Assembly (NCBI RefSeq): GCF_048066115.1 | Contig: NZ_JBLTYX010000001.1 | Location: 992,001 to 1,056,000 of the forward strand | From: Niveispirillum sp048066115 | GTDB taxonomy: Bacteria > Pseudomonadota > Alphaproteobacteria > Azospirillales > Azospirillaceae | Length of the DNA: 64,000 nucleotides | Direction: 5' to 3' | Position numbers and translations under genes: made by a program | Notes under the pieces: model-generated | Database searches by the model: none | Told to the model about the DNA's origin: nothing | The model's input: only the letters and a program-made list of their open reading frames with translations | Shown: positions 17,745-26,427 of the stretch, piece after piece | How the letters are laid out: every line of letters starts with the position of its first letter | Numbering within the stretch: position 1 is the first letter of the stretch

Positions 17745-18893
17745 TTAGGCCTCCGCGCCGCGCAGCATCTCGCGGGCGATGATGAGCTGCTGGATCTGGG
17801 ACGTGCCCTCATAGATGCGCAGCAGGCGGACGTCGCGATAGAAGCGTTCGACCTTGTATTCGGCCATGTAGCCGGCGCCGCCATGGATCTGCACGGCCCG
17901 GTCGGCCACCCGGCCCACCGCCTCGGTGGAGAAATATTTCAGCGCCGATGCCTCCAGGCTGACCTTCTCCCCGGCATCGAAGCGGGTGGCGACGGAACAC
18001 ATCAGCGCCTCGGTGGTCAGCGTGTCGACCTTGCTGTCGGCCAGCAGCGCCTGCACCAGTTGGAAATCGGCGATGCGCTGGCCGAACTGCTTGCGCTCCA
18101 TGGCATAGCGCAGGCTCATATCGACCAGACGGTCGCACATGCCCAAAGCCACCGCGGCGATATGGATGCGGCCGCGATCCAGCACCTTCATCGCCGTCTT
18201 GAAGCCGCGCCCCGGCACGCCGCCGATGATGTTGGCCGCCGGCACCAGCACATCGTCGAAGATCACGTCGCAGGTCATCGCCCCCTTCTGGCCCATCTTC
18301 TTGTCCGGCTTGCCCAGGCTGATGCCGGGCGTGTCGGCGGGCACGATGAAGGCGGAAATGCCGCCAGAGCCCTTCACATCGGCTTCGGTCCGCGCCATCA
18401 GGGTGAACATGCTGGCGCGGGGCGCATTGGTGATGAAACGCTTGGTGCCATTGACGCGGTAATAATTACCTTCCCGCACGGCCGTCGTGCGCAGCGATGC
18501 CGCGTCCGACCCCGCCTCCGGCTCCGTCAGGGCGAAGCTGGCCACCGCCTCACCGGCCGCCAACCGGGGCAGCCATTCCTGCTTCTGTTCCGGCGTGCCG
18601 TCCATGACGATGCCCTGGGACCCGATGCCCACCGTGGTGCCGATGACGGAGCGGAAGACCACCGACGCGCGGGTCAACTCGCGGATGATCGCCGCCTCCT
18701 CCGCCATGGTCAGGCCCAGGCCGCCATGTTCTTCTGGCACCGACAGGCCGAACAGGCCCAATTGGCCCATCTCCTTGATGATCTCGGCCGGCACGGCATC
18801 GTCATGTTCCACCCGGTCTTCCGCCGGGATCAGCCGCTCATCGACGAAGCGGCGCACCGTGCCGCGCAGAAGGTCGAAGGTCTCGATATCCAT
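17745..18893 (-). CDS. Acyl-CoA dehydrogenase
   Basis: A 382-residue FAD enzyme of ordinary length. FGLSVPEEHGGLGL, FALTEPEAGSDAASLRT, RFITNAPRA, MGQKGAMTCDVIFDDV and YAMERKQFGQRI follow the family order, and the catalytic base is E362 (RIYEGTSQIQ), the position used by short- and medium-chain enzymes. It would introduce the alpha-beta double bond in an acyl-CoA of the pathway. It lies between the Meh-like hydratase and the thiolase in a minus-strand operon. A glutaryl- or branched-chain substrate cannot be excluded. Confidence 0.9.
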   Translation of the reverse strand: MDIETFDLLRGTVRRFVDERLIPAEDRVEHDDAVPAEIIKEMGQLGLFGLSVPEEHGGLGLTMAEEAAIIRELTRASVVFRSVIGTTVGIGSQGIVMDGTPEQKQEWLPRLAAGEAVASFALTEPEAGSDAASLRTTAVREGNYYRVNGTKRFITNAPRASMFTLMARTEADVKGSGGISAFIVPADTPGISLGKPDKKMGQKGAMTCDVIFDDVLVPAANIIGGVPGRGFKTAMKVLDRGRIHIAAVALGMCDRLVDMSLRYAMERKQFGQRIADFQLVQALLADSKVDTLTTEALMCSVATRFDAGEKVSLEASALKYFSTEAVGRVADRAVQIHGGAGYMAEYKVERFYRDVRLLRIYEGTSQIQQLIIAREMLRGAEA

Positions 18894-18909
18894 GGGATTC
18901 TTTCCCGTT

Positions 18910-19746
18910 TCAGCTTGCCGCCGTGGCGGTCATGGCGACGGTGCCGTCGCAGCGGACGGCCTGGACGAAGCCCGGCTCCGCCCCCGGCGACAAAAGGATG
19001 GGCTGGTTGGCGAACAGAGGTGCGGCGGCGCGGAAGCCGAAGCGGCGCAATGGTGCGCCCGCCTGTTCCGCCGCCAGTCCATAGAGCCGGGCCGCCGTGA
19101 ACGGCCCATGCACGACAAGGCCGGGATAGCCTTCCTCGTCCATCGCATAGGGCAGATCGTAATGGATGCGGTGGCTGTTGAAGGTGACGGCGGAGAAACG
19201 GAACAGCTCCACCGGACCCGGCCGCCAGACCCGGTCGACCTCGCCGACCCGCAGCCGCGTCTCTTCGATCGGCGCCACAGGGACGCCGGCGGGGCGATAG
19301 ACGATGGTCTGGCGCTCCCGCACCTTCACCACCCCGTCCTGGGCGATCTCGCGATCCACCTCGACAAACACCAGATCGCCGCTGCGGCCCGGCTTGTGCC
19401 GGACATCGGCGATGGTGGCGGTCAGGGTCGCGGCCTTGCCCAGGACCAGCGCGTCACCGAATTCCATAGCGGCGGCGCCAAACATGCGCCGGGAAAGGCT
19501 GACCGGCGGCAGGAACCCGCCGCGCATCGGGTGCCCGTCCGGGCCGATACGGTCGGCGGCGACCACGGGCAGGAAGAAGGCCCAGTGGGCCAGCGACGGT
19601 TGCCGCCGCTCGACATCCAGATCTTCGCCCAGGGCCGCCGCGTACCGGCGCAGCGCTTCGGCATCCAGAGTTTCGGTGCGGGCCTCGCTGCGGCCGATCC
19701 AGCCGCGCCATTGCTCCAGTTCGGTGGGGTCGACGGTACTGGTCAT
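18910..19746 (-). CDS. meh: Mesaconyl-C4-CoA hydratase-like (Meh; FAS1-like/MaoC hydratase)
   Basis: A 278-residue double-hot-dog protein. The C-terminal half has the hydratase signature FNSHRIHYDLPYA...EGYPGLVVHGPFTA, with the Asp/His pair of the MaoC fold; the N-terminal half (SLAHWAFFLPV) matches the FAS1-like dehydratase domain. Relatives include mesaconyl-C4-CoA hydratase of the 3-hydroxypropionate bi-cycle and itaconyl-CoA hydratase. It would hydrate mesaconyl-C4-CoA to citramalyl-CoA. The start overlaps the Mct-like gene stop (ATGA at 19746-19743), which strongly supports this assignment. Itaconyl-CoA as substrate is the main alternative. Confidence 0.72.
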   Translation of the reverse strand: MTSTVDPTELEQWRGWIGRSEARTETLDAEALRRYAAALGEDLDVERRQPSLAHWAFFLPVVAADRIGPDGHPMRGGFLPPVSLSRRMFGAAAMEFGDALVLGKAATLTATIADVRHKPGRSGDLVFVEVDREIAQDGVVKVRERQTIVYRPAGVPVAPIEETRLRVGEVDRVWRPGPVELFRFSAVTFNSHRIHYDLPYAMDEEGYPGLVVHGPFTAARLYGLAAEQAGAPLRRFGFRAAAPLFANQPILLSPGAEPGFVQAVRCDGTVAMTATAAS

Positions 19747-20972
19747 GCGTCCCTCTCCATCCCGGCGACGATGCCGCCATCATGCAGCCGGCCGATCTCC
19801 CCACTGCCCAGGCCCAGCACATCGGCCAGAACCTGATCGGTATGTTCACCCAGGCGGGGCGCAGGTGTCAGGGGCAGGCGTTCGGCGCCGGCCAGGGTCG
19901 CGGCGGGGCCGGACGCGGCATAGTGCCGGCCGCTGGGATGCGACAGGGTCTGGAAGATCGGGTTGGCGGCGAACAGCCGTTGGTCGCCCGTCACCGCCTG
20001 ATGCAGCGTCTGATACCGGCCCCAGGTGACGCCGCTGGCATCGAAGGCGGGGGCCAGCTGGTCGAACGTGCTTTTGCCGATCGCGGCTGCGAACAGCGGG
20101 AACAGGCGCTGGCGGTGCAGGAAGCGCTGGCCCTCATCGGCGGTGAAGGACACGCCCAGTTCCGCCTCCAGTGCTGCCACCGGGGCGCCCAGCGACAGCA
20201 CCTTCAGCAGGCCCGTCCATTGCCGCGGCGTGATGGCCACCACCATCACCCGCTCCCCGTCGGCGGTGGTGAAATCACGCCCGAAGGCGCCGAACAGGTC
20301 GTTGCCCATGCGCGGCCGGTCGCCACCACCCTCCAACACCTCCGCCACCGCCCCGATATGCGACAGGCTGGAAGCGACAAGGTCGGACAGGGGGATGCGG
20401 ATTTCACGGCCGATACCGCTGCGCCGCCGGTCACGCTCCGCCGCCAGCAGGGCGAAGGCGGCATAGGCGCCACCCAGCAGGTCCCAGGCCGGCAGCACAT
20501 GATTGACCGGGTCGGTCCCATCGGCCGGCCCCGTCATCAGGGGCAGGCCCGACGCGGCATTGACCGTGTAATCCACCGCCGGCGTACCATCGGCCCAGCC
20601 CATGATGCGGGCGCAGATGATGTCGGCCCGCTTGGCTCGCAGCGCGTCGAAGGACAGGAAACCGTCGGCCGGATAATTGGTCAGGAACAGGCCGGCATCC
20701 TCACCCGGTGCCGTGGCCAGGGCCAGCGCCAGTTCGCGCCCCTCCGGGCTGGACAGGTTCAACGCGATGGATTTCTTGCCCTTGTTCAGCCCTTCCCAAT
20801 AAAGGCTGCTGCCATTACCGGCCAGGGGCCAGCGGCGGAAATCCGGGCCGCCGCCGATATTGTCGAAGCGGATCACTTCCGCCCCCATCTGCGCCAGATG
20901 CAGGCCACAGGACGGGCCGGCGATGAAGGCCGACCCTTCCACGACGCGCAATCCCTTCAGGATATCGTACAT
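19743..20972 (-). CDS. mct: Mesaconyl-CoA C1-C4 CoA transferase-like (Mct; family III)
   Basis: A 409-residue family III CoA transferase, the length I recall for Chloroflexus Mct. Shared features include GLRVVEGSAFIAGPSCGLHLAQ, GAEVIRFDNIGGGPDFRRWP, YWEGLNKGKKSIAL, VDYTVNAASGLPLMTGP, NHVLPAWDLLGG (aspartate nucleophile) and LGEHTD...GRLHDGGIVAG. Mct moves CoA within mesaconyl-CoA from the C1 to the C4 carboxyl. Coupling to a Meh-like hydratase supports this role. The similarity is recalled from memory, not from an alignment; a general CoA transferase acting on another dicarboxylate is the alternative. Confidence 0.72.
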   Translation of the reverse strand: MYDILKGLRVVEGSAFIAGPSCGLHLAQMGAEVIRFDNIGGGPDFRRWPLAGNGSSLYWEGLNKGKKSIALNLSSPEGRELALALATAPGEDAGLFLTNYPADGFLSFDALRAKRADIICARIMGWADGTPAVDYTVNAASGLPLMTGPADGTDPVNHVLPAWDLLGGAYAAFALLAAERDRRRSGIGREIRIPLSDLVASSLSHIGAVAEVLEGGGDRPRMGNDLFGAFGRDFTTADGERVMVVAITPRQWTGLLKVLSLGAPVAALEAELGVSFTADEGQRFLHRQRLFPLFAAAIGKSTFDQLAPAFDASGVTWGRYQTLHQAVTGDQRLFAANPIFQTLSHPSGRHYAASGPAATLAGAERLPLTPAPRLGEHTDQVLADVLGLGSGEIGRLHDGGIVAGMERDA

Positions 20973-20976
20973 GGCG

Positions 20977-21978
20977 TCAGATCCTCACCAGCACGCGGCC
21001 CAGATTGTCGCCGCCGAACAGGCTGAAAAACGCGTCCAGCGCATGGTCGATGCCGTCATGCACGGTCTCCGCCGCCTGGATCAGGCCGGCCTGGTACCAT
21101 TGCGTCACGTCGCGCAGGAACTGTTCCTCCAGATGCAGATAGTTCAGCACGATGAAGCCCTGCAGGCGCAGCCCCTTCACCACCACCTGGGTCAGGTTGC
21201 GCGGGGCCGCCGACGGTTCGGTGGCATTGTACTGGGAGATCATGCCGCACAGCGCGAAGCGCCCGCCCGGATTGGCGATGGCGATGGCCGCCTGCAGATG
21301 GTCGCCGCCGACATTGTCGAAATAGACGTCGATGCCGGCCTTGGCCTCGCGCGCCAGGGCCTTGGTCAGGCTGGGTTCGGCCTTGTAGTCGATGACGCCG
21401 TCCAGCTTCAGCGTGTCGCGCAGGAACGCGGTCTTCAGCGCCCCGCCCGCCGCCCCGATCACCCGGTTGCCCTTCAGCTTGGCGATCTGGCAGACGACGG
21501 AACCGACCCCGCCCGACGCCGCCGACACGAACACCGTGTCGCCCGCCCGCATGTCGGCGATATGCAGCAGCCCGGTATAGGCGGTCAGGCCCGTCATGCC
21601 GGCAAAGCCCAGATAGGCCTGTTCGGGCAGCACCGAGCAGTCGCGCTTCTTCAGCGCATCCGCCGGGGCGTTGAACAGTTCCCGCCAGCCCAGGCGTGAC
21701 CAGACCACGTCGCCCGGTGCGAAATCGGGATGGTTGGACTGCTCCACGACGCCGGTCGCCGGCCCTTCCATGGGCGCGCCCAGGGCAAAGGGCGCGACAT
21801 AGCTTTTCGTCTCCCCCATGCGGCCGCGCATGGCGGGATCGACCGCCATCCAGCGGTTGCGCACCTGCACCTCGCCGGGACCGGGGGGCGGCACGGTCAC
21901 GGTGGCTAGCTCGAAATTCTCACGCACCGGTGCGCCCACGGGGCGGCTGACCAGGCGGATTTCACGCGAAAGGCTCAT
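20977..21978 (-). CDS. NADP-dependent MDR oxidoreductase (zinc-free, leukotriene B4 dehydrogenase/curcumin reductase type)
   Basis: A 333-residue medium-chain reductase. It has no structural or catalytic zinc Cys pattern. Key segments are VDPAMRGRM near residue 50, GFAGMTGLTAYTGL, the nucleotide-binding AASGGVGSVVCQIAKLKG, DVYFDNVGG and a C-terminal LGRVLVRI. Enzymes of this group reduce activated C=C bonds of enones and enals with NADPH. In this operon it could saturate an unsaturated ketone or acyl intermediate. It ends five bases before the Mct-like gene. Confidence 0.85.
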   Translation of the reverse strand: MSLSREIRLVSRPVGAPVRENFELATVTVPPPGPGEVQVRNRWMAVDPAMRGRMGETKSYVAPFALGAPMEGPATGVVEQSNHPDFAPGDVVWSRLGWRELFNAPADALKKRDCSVLPEQAYLGFAGMTGLTAYTGLLHIADMRAGDTVFVSAASGGVGSVVCQIAKLKGNRVIGAAGGALKTAFLRDTLKLDGVIDYKAEPSLTKALAREAKAGIDVYFDNVGGDHLQAAIAIANPGGRFALCGMISQYNATEPSAAPRNLTQVVVKGLRLQGFIVLNYLHLEEQFLRDVTQWYQAGLIQAAETVHDGIDHALDAFFSLFGGDNLGRVLVRI

Positions 21979-21996
21979 CTGCCTCTCCTTGCTTTC

Positions 21997-23115
21997 TCAA
22001 TAGCCGCAGAGGCGGGCATAGCGTTCGCGGTGGAAAGCGGCGTTGCCGAAGCTCATATCCGCCACCCGCGCCCGCTTCAGGTAGAAGCCGGCATCATGTT
22101 CGTCGGTCATGCCGATGCCGCCATGCAGCTGGATCATCTCCGTCGCCATGCGGCGCAACGTGTCGCCGGCCAGTGCCTTGGCCAGCGATGCCAGGACGGG
22201 GATATCCTCCCCGCCCTCGTCCAGCGCCGTCAGCGCCGCTTCCACCGCCGACCTTGTCAGCTCCAGTTCGGCATAAAGGTTGGCGGCGCGGTGCTGCAAA
22301 GCCTGGAACTGGCCGATGATGCGGCCGAACTGCTTGCGGGTCTTCAGGTAGTCCAGCGTCGTCTCGAACGCCTGTACCGCCGCCCCCAGCATTTCCGCCG
22401 CCTGACAGATGCAGGCGCGGTCCAGCACCCGGTCCAGCACCCCTTGCCCTTCACCAGGCGGCGACAGCAGGGCGTCGGCCCCCACCGCGACATTGTCGAA
22501 GCGGAGGATGGCGGCACCGCGCGGCAGCACCTCCTGCAACGGATGTCGACCAAGGCCGGGAGCCGAGCCATCAACCAGGAACAGGGCCACACCGTCCGCC
22601 GTGCGCGCCGGCACGATGAACAGGCCTGCCGCCATGCCGAACGGCACCGGCCGCTTCACGCCCGACAGGCGCCAACCGGCCCCGTCACGCTCGGCCGCCA
22701 GTTCCACCTGGCGCTGCGGATGACGCCGATCCTCGTCCAGCGCCAGCACGGCCACCAGCTCACCACTGGCGATGGCGGGCAAGAAACGTTCCTGCGCATC
22801 CCTGTTGCCGGCCAGGACCAAGGCCCCCACCGCCGCCACGGCACTGTCGATCAATGGCGAGGGCAGCAGCGTGCGGCCCAGCCGTTCGACGATCAGGCCC
22901 AGGCTGAGATGGCCGAAATCGCTGCCGCCGAATTCCTCGGGCACCAGGATGCCGGTCCAGCCCATCTCCGCCATTTCGGCATAAAGCGCCGGATCGAACC
23001 CCGTCTGCCCATCGCCTTCCCGCAATCGCCGCAGCGCGGTGACGGGCGCGCGGTCGAGCGCCCATGCCTCCGCCCCATCGCGCAGCATGCGTTGTTCCTC
23101 GCTGAGGACAGCCAT
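21997..23115 (-). CDS. Acyl-CoA dehydrogenase-like subunit (no canonical catalytic Glu)
   Basis: A 372-residue acyl-CoA dehydrogenase-fold protein. It has TGILVPEEFGGSDFGHLS, LDYLKTRKQFGRIIGQFQALQH and IQLHGGIGMTDEHDAGFYLKRA, but the usual C-terminal YEG is replaced by MSFGNAAF. It directly follows another dehydrogenase gene. Tandem pairs of this kind form alpha2beta2 heterotetramers in actinobacterial steroid side-chain oxidation (FadE26/27 types), where one subunit supplies the base. By analogy this may be the partner subunit for a bulky acyl-CoA substrate. Confidence 0.82.
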   Translation of the reverse strand: MAVLSEEQRMLRDGAEAWALDRAPVTALRRLREGDGQTGFDPALYAEMAEMGWTGILVPEEFGGSDFGHLSLGLIVERLGRTLLPSPLIDSAVAAVGALVLAGNRDAQERFLPAIASGELVAVLALDEDRRHPQRQVELAAERDGAGWRLSGVKRPVPFGMAAGLFIVPARTADGVALFLVDGSAPGLGRHPLQEVLPRGAAILRFDNVAVGADALLSPPGEGQGVLDRVLDRACICQAAEMLGAAVQAFETTLDYLKTRKQFGRIIGQFQALQHRAANLYAELELTRSAVEAALTALDEGGEDIPVLASLAKALAGDTLRRMATEMIQLHGGIGMTDEHDAGFYLKRARVADMSFGNAAFHRERYARLCGY

Positions 23116-23140
23116 CGGCCCCTCCTCCTGGTGTTCTTTG

Positions 23141-24322
23141 TTATTGGTAATCGGGCAGGTTCAGAACCCGCTTCGCCGTGATGTTGTTCTGGATCTCGAA
23201 GCTGCCGCCATAGATCGAATAGGCCTTGCCGTGCAGCCAGGCCCGCGTGGCCTCCAGCTCGTCAACCTCGTACCCCGGGCCCTCCCAGCCCAGGCCGCGA
23301 TTGCCCATGATCTCCACGATCAGTTCGCCGCGTTCCTGCGACACGTCCGACCCCAGGTTCTTCACCGCCGACAGGGCGGGCGACGTACCGGTGCCGGCCT
23401 TCGCCTCCCTGGCCGCACGCTGGAAGGTCTGGGAATAGGCGCGCGAGCGCATGGAATTCAGGATCAGCCGGCGGCGCAGGTCGGGATCGGCGATGCGGCC
23501 GTCCGCATCCTCCCCGACATAGCGCTTGGCCAGCGGCGCCAGGCTGGGCGCTTCCGCCCGGTTGCCGGCCAAGCTGTCGCGTTCGAACTGCAGCAGGCGC
23601 TTGGCGACGGCCCAGCCCTGGTTGACGCCGCCCACGACATTCTCCTTCGGTACCTGCACATCGGTCAGGAACACCTCGGCGAAATGCGTGGTGCCGGAGA
23701 TCAGGGTGATCGGCCGCGCCTCCACCCCCGGACTGGACATGTCGATCAACAGGAAGCTGATGCCCGCCTGCTTGCGGCTGTTATCGGTGCGCACCAGACA
23801 GAAGCACCAATGGGCATGGTTGGCGCCCGAGGTCCAGATCTTCTGGCCATTGACCAGCCAATGATCACCCTGGTCGATGCATTTGGTCTGCAACGACGCC
23901 AGGTCGGACCCGGCACCGGGTTCGGAAAAGCCCTGGCACCAGCGGACAGTCCCCTTGGCGATGCCGGGCAGAAACCGCAGCTTCTGTTCCTCGTCGGCAT
24001 ATTCCAGCAGGGTCGGCCCCAGCATCATCATGCCGTAGCTGCGATTGGGGTTGAAGGCGCCGATGCGCGCCATTTCCTGATTGATCACCGCCTCATACGC
24101 ACGGGACAAGCCCGCACCACCATATTCCGGGGCCCAGGTCACGGCCCCCCAGCCCTTGTCCGCGATTCGACGCAGCCAAAGCTGGAAATCCGCATCGGCG
24201 TCGGCCAGCGCGCCATCATTGTGATAGGGCTGCGGGTTCTTATAGGCGAGTGAAACCGGAAAATTGGCCTTCAGCCATTCGGCGACTTCAGCTCTGAACC
24301 CCTGCTCCACATCGTCTGCCAT
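23141..24322 (-). CDS. Acyl-CoA dehydrogenase (partner of the downstream subunit)
   Basis: A 393-residue protein counted from ATG 24322. It has WAPEYGGAGLSRAYEAVINQEMARIG, WCQGFSEPGAGSDLASLQTK, GQKIWTSGANHAHWCFCLVRTD, FFLTDVQVP-like FLTDVQVPKENVVGG, and ends IYGGSFEIQNNITAKRVLNLP. This IYGGSxEIQ type is common among dehydrogenases for large or branched substrates (steroid, bile acid and terpenoid side chains). It is 25 bases upstream of its likely partner. The frame stays open to 24427, but that extension is Arg-rich and unlike the family; no strong ribosome site marks 24322, so the start is provisional. Confidence 0.85.
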   Translation of the reverse strand: MADDVEQGFRAEVAEWLKANFPVSLAYKNPQPYHNDGALADADADFQLWLRRIADKGWGAVTWAPEYGGAGLSRAYEAVINQEMARIGAFNPNRSYGMMMLGPTLLEYADEEQKLRFLPGIAKGTVRWCQGFSEPGAGSDLASLQTKCIDQGDHWLVNGQKIWTSGANHAHWCFCLVRTDNSRKQAGISFLLIDMSSPGVEARPITLISGTTHFAEVFLTDVQVPKENVVGGVNQGWAVAKRLLQFERDSLAGNRAEAPSLAPLAKRYVGEDADGRIADPDLRRRLILNSMRSRAYSQTFQRAAREAKAGTGTSPALSAVKNLGSDVSQERGELIVEIMGNRGLGWEGPGYEVDELEATRAWLHGKAYSIYGGSFEIQNNITAKRVLNLPDYQ

Positions 24323-24716
24323 TTCAGCCAACTGTTCCGTTACCGCCCCCGTGAGGGCGTGGTTCCGGCGATGCCGCCATCCGTGCCGCCGGCCCCGCCA
24401 ACGGGGGCCTCGTCGTTGCCAAGCCACGGACCTTTATCGCTTCTGATGCCTTCGACCTTAATTCAGCCGGATGGCGTTTGCACGACAAAAATTGCATCGT
24501 AGGTTATTATGTTGGACGTGACGGACATGCGGGACGGCACGACAGGCCCCTTCGCGATGCAGCGATATGCCAGCAAGTCCGCGCCGCCCGCCGCAGAATG
24601 TCCCGCCCCGGACCCTCATCCAAACTTTTACAGACGTGCAATGTTGTCATATAGATGAAGCATTCCCTATGTTCAGGGAAAGGCAGCGGACAGTTTGGTT
24701 AAGGAGTAAGGCTCAC
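24323..24716. other. 394-bp divergent intergenic region
   Basis: This lies between the dehydrogenase operon (leftward) and the TetR gene (rightward). It contains TTAATTCAG-CCGGAT (24458-24472), which shares only its first part with the conserved promoter blocks at 7542 and 56201; a lone TTGCAC (24478-24483); the TetR promoter and operator (24626-24655); and an inverted repeat TTCCCT-N6-AGGGAA (24663-24680). No protein-coding frame here looks real. The leftward promoter could not be placed with confidence. Confidence 0.5.
24626..24680 (+). promoter_or_regulatory. Promoter, weak operator and inverted repeat before the TetR gene
   Basis: TTTACA (24627-24632), 17 bases, TATAGA (24650-24655) make a good promoter. 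A degenerate TTGCAC-N4-GTGCAA (TTTTACAGACGTGCAA, 24626-24641) overlaps the -35. A perfect 6-base inverted repeat, TTCCCT/AGGGAA, follows at 24663-24680 in the leader. Both could be autoregulatory sites. Confidence 0.5.
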
Positions 24717-25463
24717 GTGTCGCGGATCGAACCGGAAAAGGTCCTGGTCTATTCCAGCCCCGCCATCCATGCGCGCCGCCGCCGCATCCTGGAGGAAACC
24801 CGCAAGCTGATCGCGGAACGCGGCCTGATCGGCTTCAGCATGGATGAGATCTGCAAGCGCGCCGACGTGTCCAAGCGCACGCTGTACAACGCGTTCCAGA
24901 CCAAGGAACGCATGATCGCCATGGCGATCCATGAATATTTCGAGCGCTACATCTCCCGCCTGCCCTATTCCAGCCCGGCTGGCACGCTTCAGCGCAATGT
25001 CGAACGCATGGTGTTCGTGATCCAGCGCAACCGGCAGATCCGCAATTACATCAGCGCGATCATGTCGATCTATTTCAGCCTGGATGCCGACAGCGACATC
25101 TGGACGACCATGCATTCCATGGCCGTCACCCCCAACCTGCAATGGATCGAGGCGCTGAAGGCGCGGCGCCAGCTGCAGCCCTGGATCGACGCGCAACGGC
25201 TGGCCGATGATGTGGTGCGTTTCGAATATGCCATCATCTATGACTGGTGCCGGGGCCATATCGCCGATGACGCGGTGATCCCGCATCTGCTGACCACCTG
25301 CCTGACGCTGATGTCCGGGGCGACGCGCGGGGCGGCGCGCAAGGAGATCGAAACGGTCCTGGACGATATCCTGGAAGGCCGGCTGCCGTTCGCCGCGACA
25401 TCGTCGTCCACACCCACCGCCCCGCTGCCGGCGGCGGAGGCGGCTTTGGCCGACGAGGGGTGA
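24717..25463 (+). CDS. TetR/AcrR family transcriptional regulator
   Basis: A 248-residue regulator. The N-terminal helix-turn-helix reads RRRILEETRKLIAERGLIGFSMDEICKRADVSKRTLYNAFQTKERMI, typical of TetR, followed by an all-helical ligand-binding domain and a low-complexity Ala/Ser/Pro tail. The start is GTG 24717, ten bases after AAGGAG; the longer frame from ATG 24567 would cover the promoter. It is divergent from the large acyl-CoA operon (24322 to 14353) and leads the crotonase/flavin reductase/PQQ set. It is a candidate for the protein that binds the TTGCAC-N4-GTGCAA palindrome, since a degenerate copy overlaps its own promoter (inference). Confidence 0.87.
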   Translation: MSRIEPEKVLVYSSPAIHARRRRILEETRKLIAERGLIGFSMDEICKRADVSKRTLYNAFQTKERMIAMAIHEYFERYISRLPYSSPAGTLQRNVERMVFVIQRNRQIRNYISAIMSIYFSLDADSDIWTTMHSMAVTPNLQWIEALKARRQLQPWIDAQRLADDVVRFEYAIIYDWCRGHIADDAVIPHLLTTCLTLMSGATRGAARKEIETVLDDILEGRLPFAATSSSTPTAPLPAAEAALADEG

Positions 25464-25579
25464 TGTGCTCTTAATTTTAACCTTCACTGCAATATTAGAC
25501 ATGATATAGTCCGCTGGACCCGACGGAGGCTGCACGGCATGTGCGGCCGCTATCCGTCCCCTCGATCCAGCGGAATGCC

Positions 25580-26401
25580 ATGACAGAACAGGCGAAGACC
25601 CTTCAGACCGGCACCTCGCGGCTGCTGGCGGAAAGCAGGCCGGACGGCGTCCTGCATGTCACCCTGAACCGGCCGGAAGCCCGCAACGCCGTCTCCTTCG
25701 AGATGTGGGAAGGCTTCTCCGCCCTGCTGGACCAGGTGGAGCGGGAAACGCCACCCCGTGCCATCGTCCTGACCGGGGCCGGGGATTATTTCTCCTTCGG
25801 CGGCGATCTGAAGGTGCCGCCCAACCGGGGTGACGGGGCGCTGGCCACCGCCGCCCGGCTGGAATGGGGCCAGCGCATCATCGCCCGCCTGCGCCGCCTT
25901 CCCGTACCGGTGATCGCCGCCGTGGAAGGCGGGGCCTATGGCATCGGCTGGAGCCTGGTGCTGGCCTGCGACATGGTGTTCGCCGCCGACAATGCCGCCT
26001 TCGGTGCCCCCTTCGTCAATTACGGCCTGACGCCCGATGGCGGGGCCGCCTGGTTCCTGACCCAGCAGCTGGGCCGCTACCGTGCCGCCGAACTGATCTT
26101 TTCCGCCCGGTCCATGCCGGTGGCCGAAGCCGCATCGGTGGGGCTGGTCAGCCGCATCTGCCCCGCCGGTACGGTGGTGGCGGAGGCGCTGGCGTTCGCC
26201 GCCGGTATCGGCCAGGGCAACCGCCATGCGGTGGAGCTGACCAAGCGGCTGCTGCACGGCGCACAGACAGGCGACCTGGAGACCAGCCACGCCATGGAAC
26301 TGGTCTATTGCGCCCGTTTGCAGGACGGGCCGGAGCTGCGCCAGGCACGCGAGGCCTTCGCCGCCAAGCGCGCCGCCGCCAACGCCGCCAAGCAAGACTG
26401 A
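25580..26401 (+). CDS. Enoyl-CoA hydratase/isomerase family protein
   Basis: A 273-residue crotonase-fold protein. NRPEARNAVSFEMWEG, GAGDYFSFGGDLK and VEGGAYGIGWSLVLACD form the CoA-binding and oxyanion sites. The first hydratase Glu is replaced (GWSLVL), while NYGLTPDGGAAWFL carries an Asp in the loop where PaaG-like isomerases have one. It is therefore more likely an isomerase than a hydratase. ATG 25580 is preferred to 25541, which adds residues unlike the family. It is followed by a flavin reductase domain gene after 26 bases. Confidence 0.83.
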   Translation: MTEQAKTLQTGTSRLLAESRPDGVLHVTLNRPEARNAVSFEMWEGFSALLDQVERETPPRAIVLTGAGDYFSFGGDLKVPPNRGDGALATAARLEWGQRIIARLRRLPVPVIAAVEGGAYGIGWSLVLACDMVFAADNAAFGAPFVNYGLTPDGGAAWFLTQQLGRYRAAELIFSARSMPVAEAASVGLVSRICPAGTVVAEALAFAAGIGQGNRHAVELTKRLLHGAQTGDLETSHAMELVYCARLQDGPELRQAREAFAAKRAAANAAKQD

Positions 26402-26427
26402 CCTCCCCTGCCGGAAAGGCTTTTCCC

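Noticed and set aside
8829..24322. A steroid (cholesterol/bile acid) degradation cluster
   Set aside because: Tandem dehydrogenases and an Ltp2-like protein are suggestive, but ring-degradation genes such as KstD, KshA, HsaA-D or IpdAB homologues were not recognised.
24458..24472. A third copy of the 49-bp divergent promoter block
   Set aside because: TTAATTCAG and GGAT match, but the rest and the promoter elements do not, and its distance to the gene start is different.
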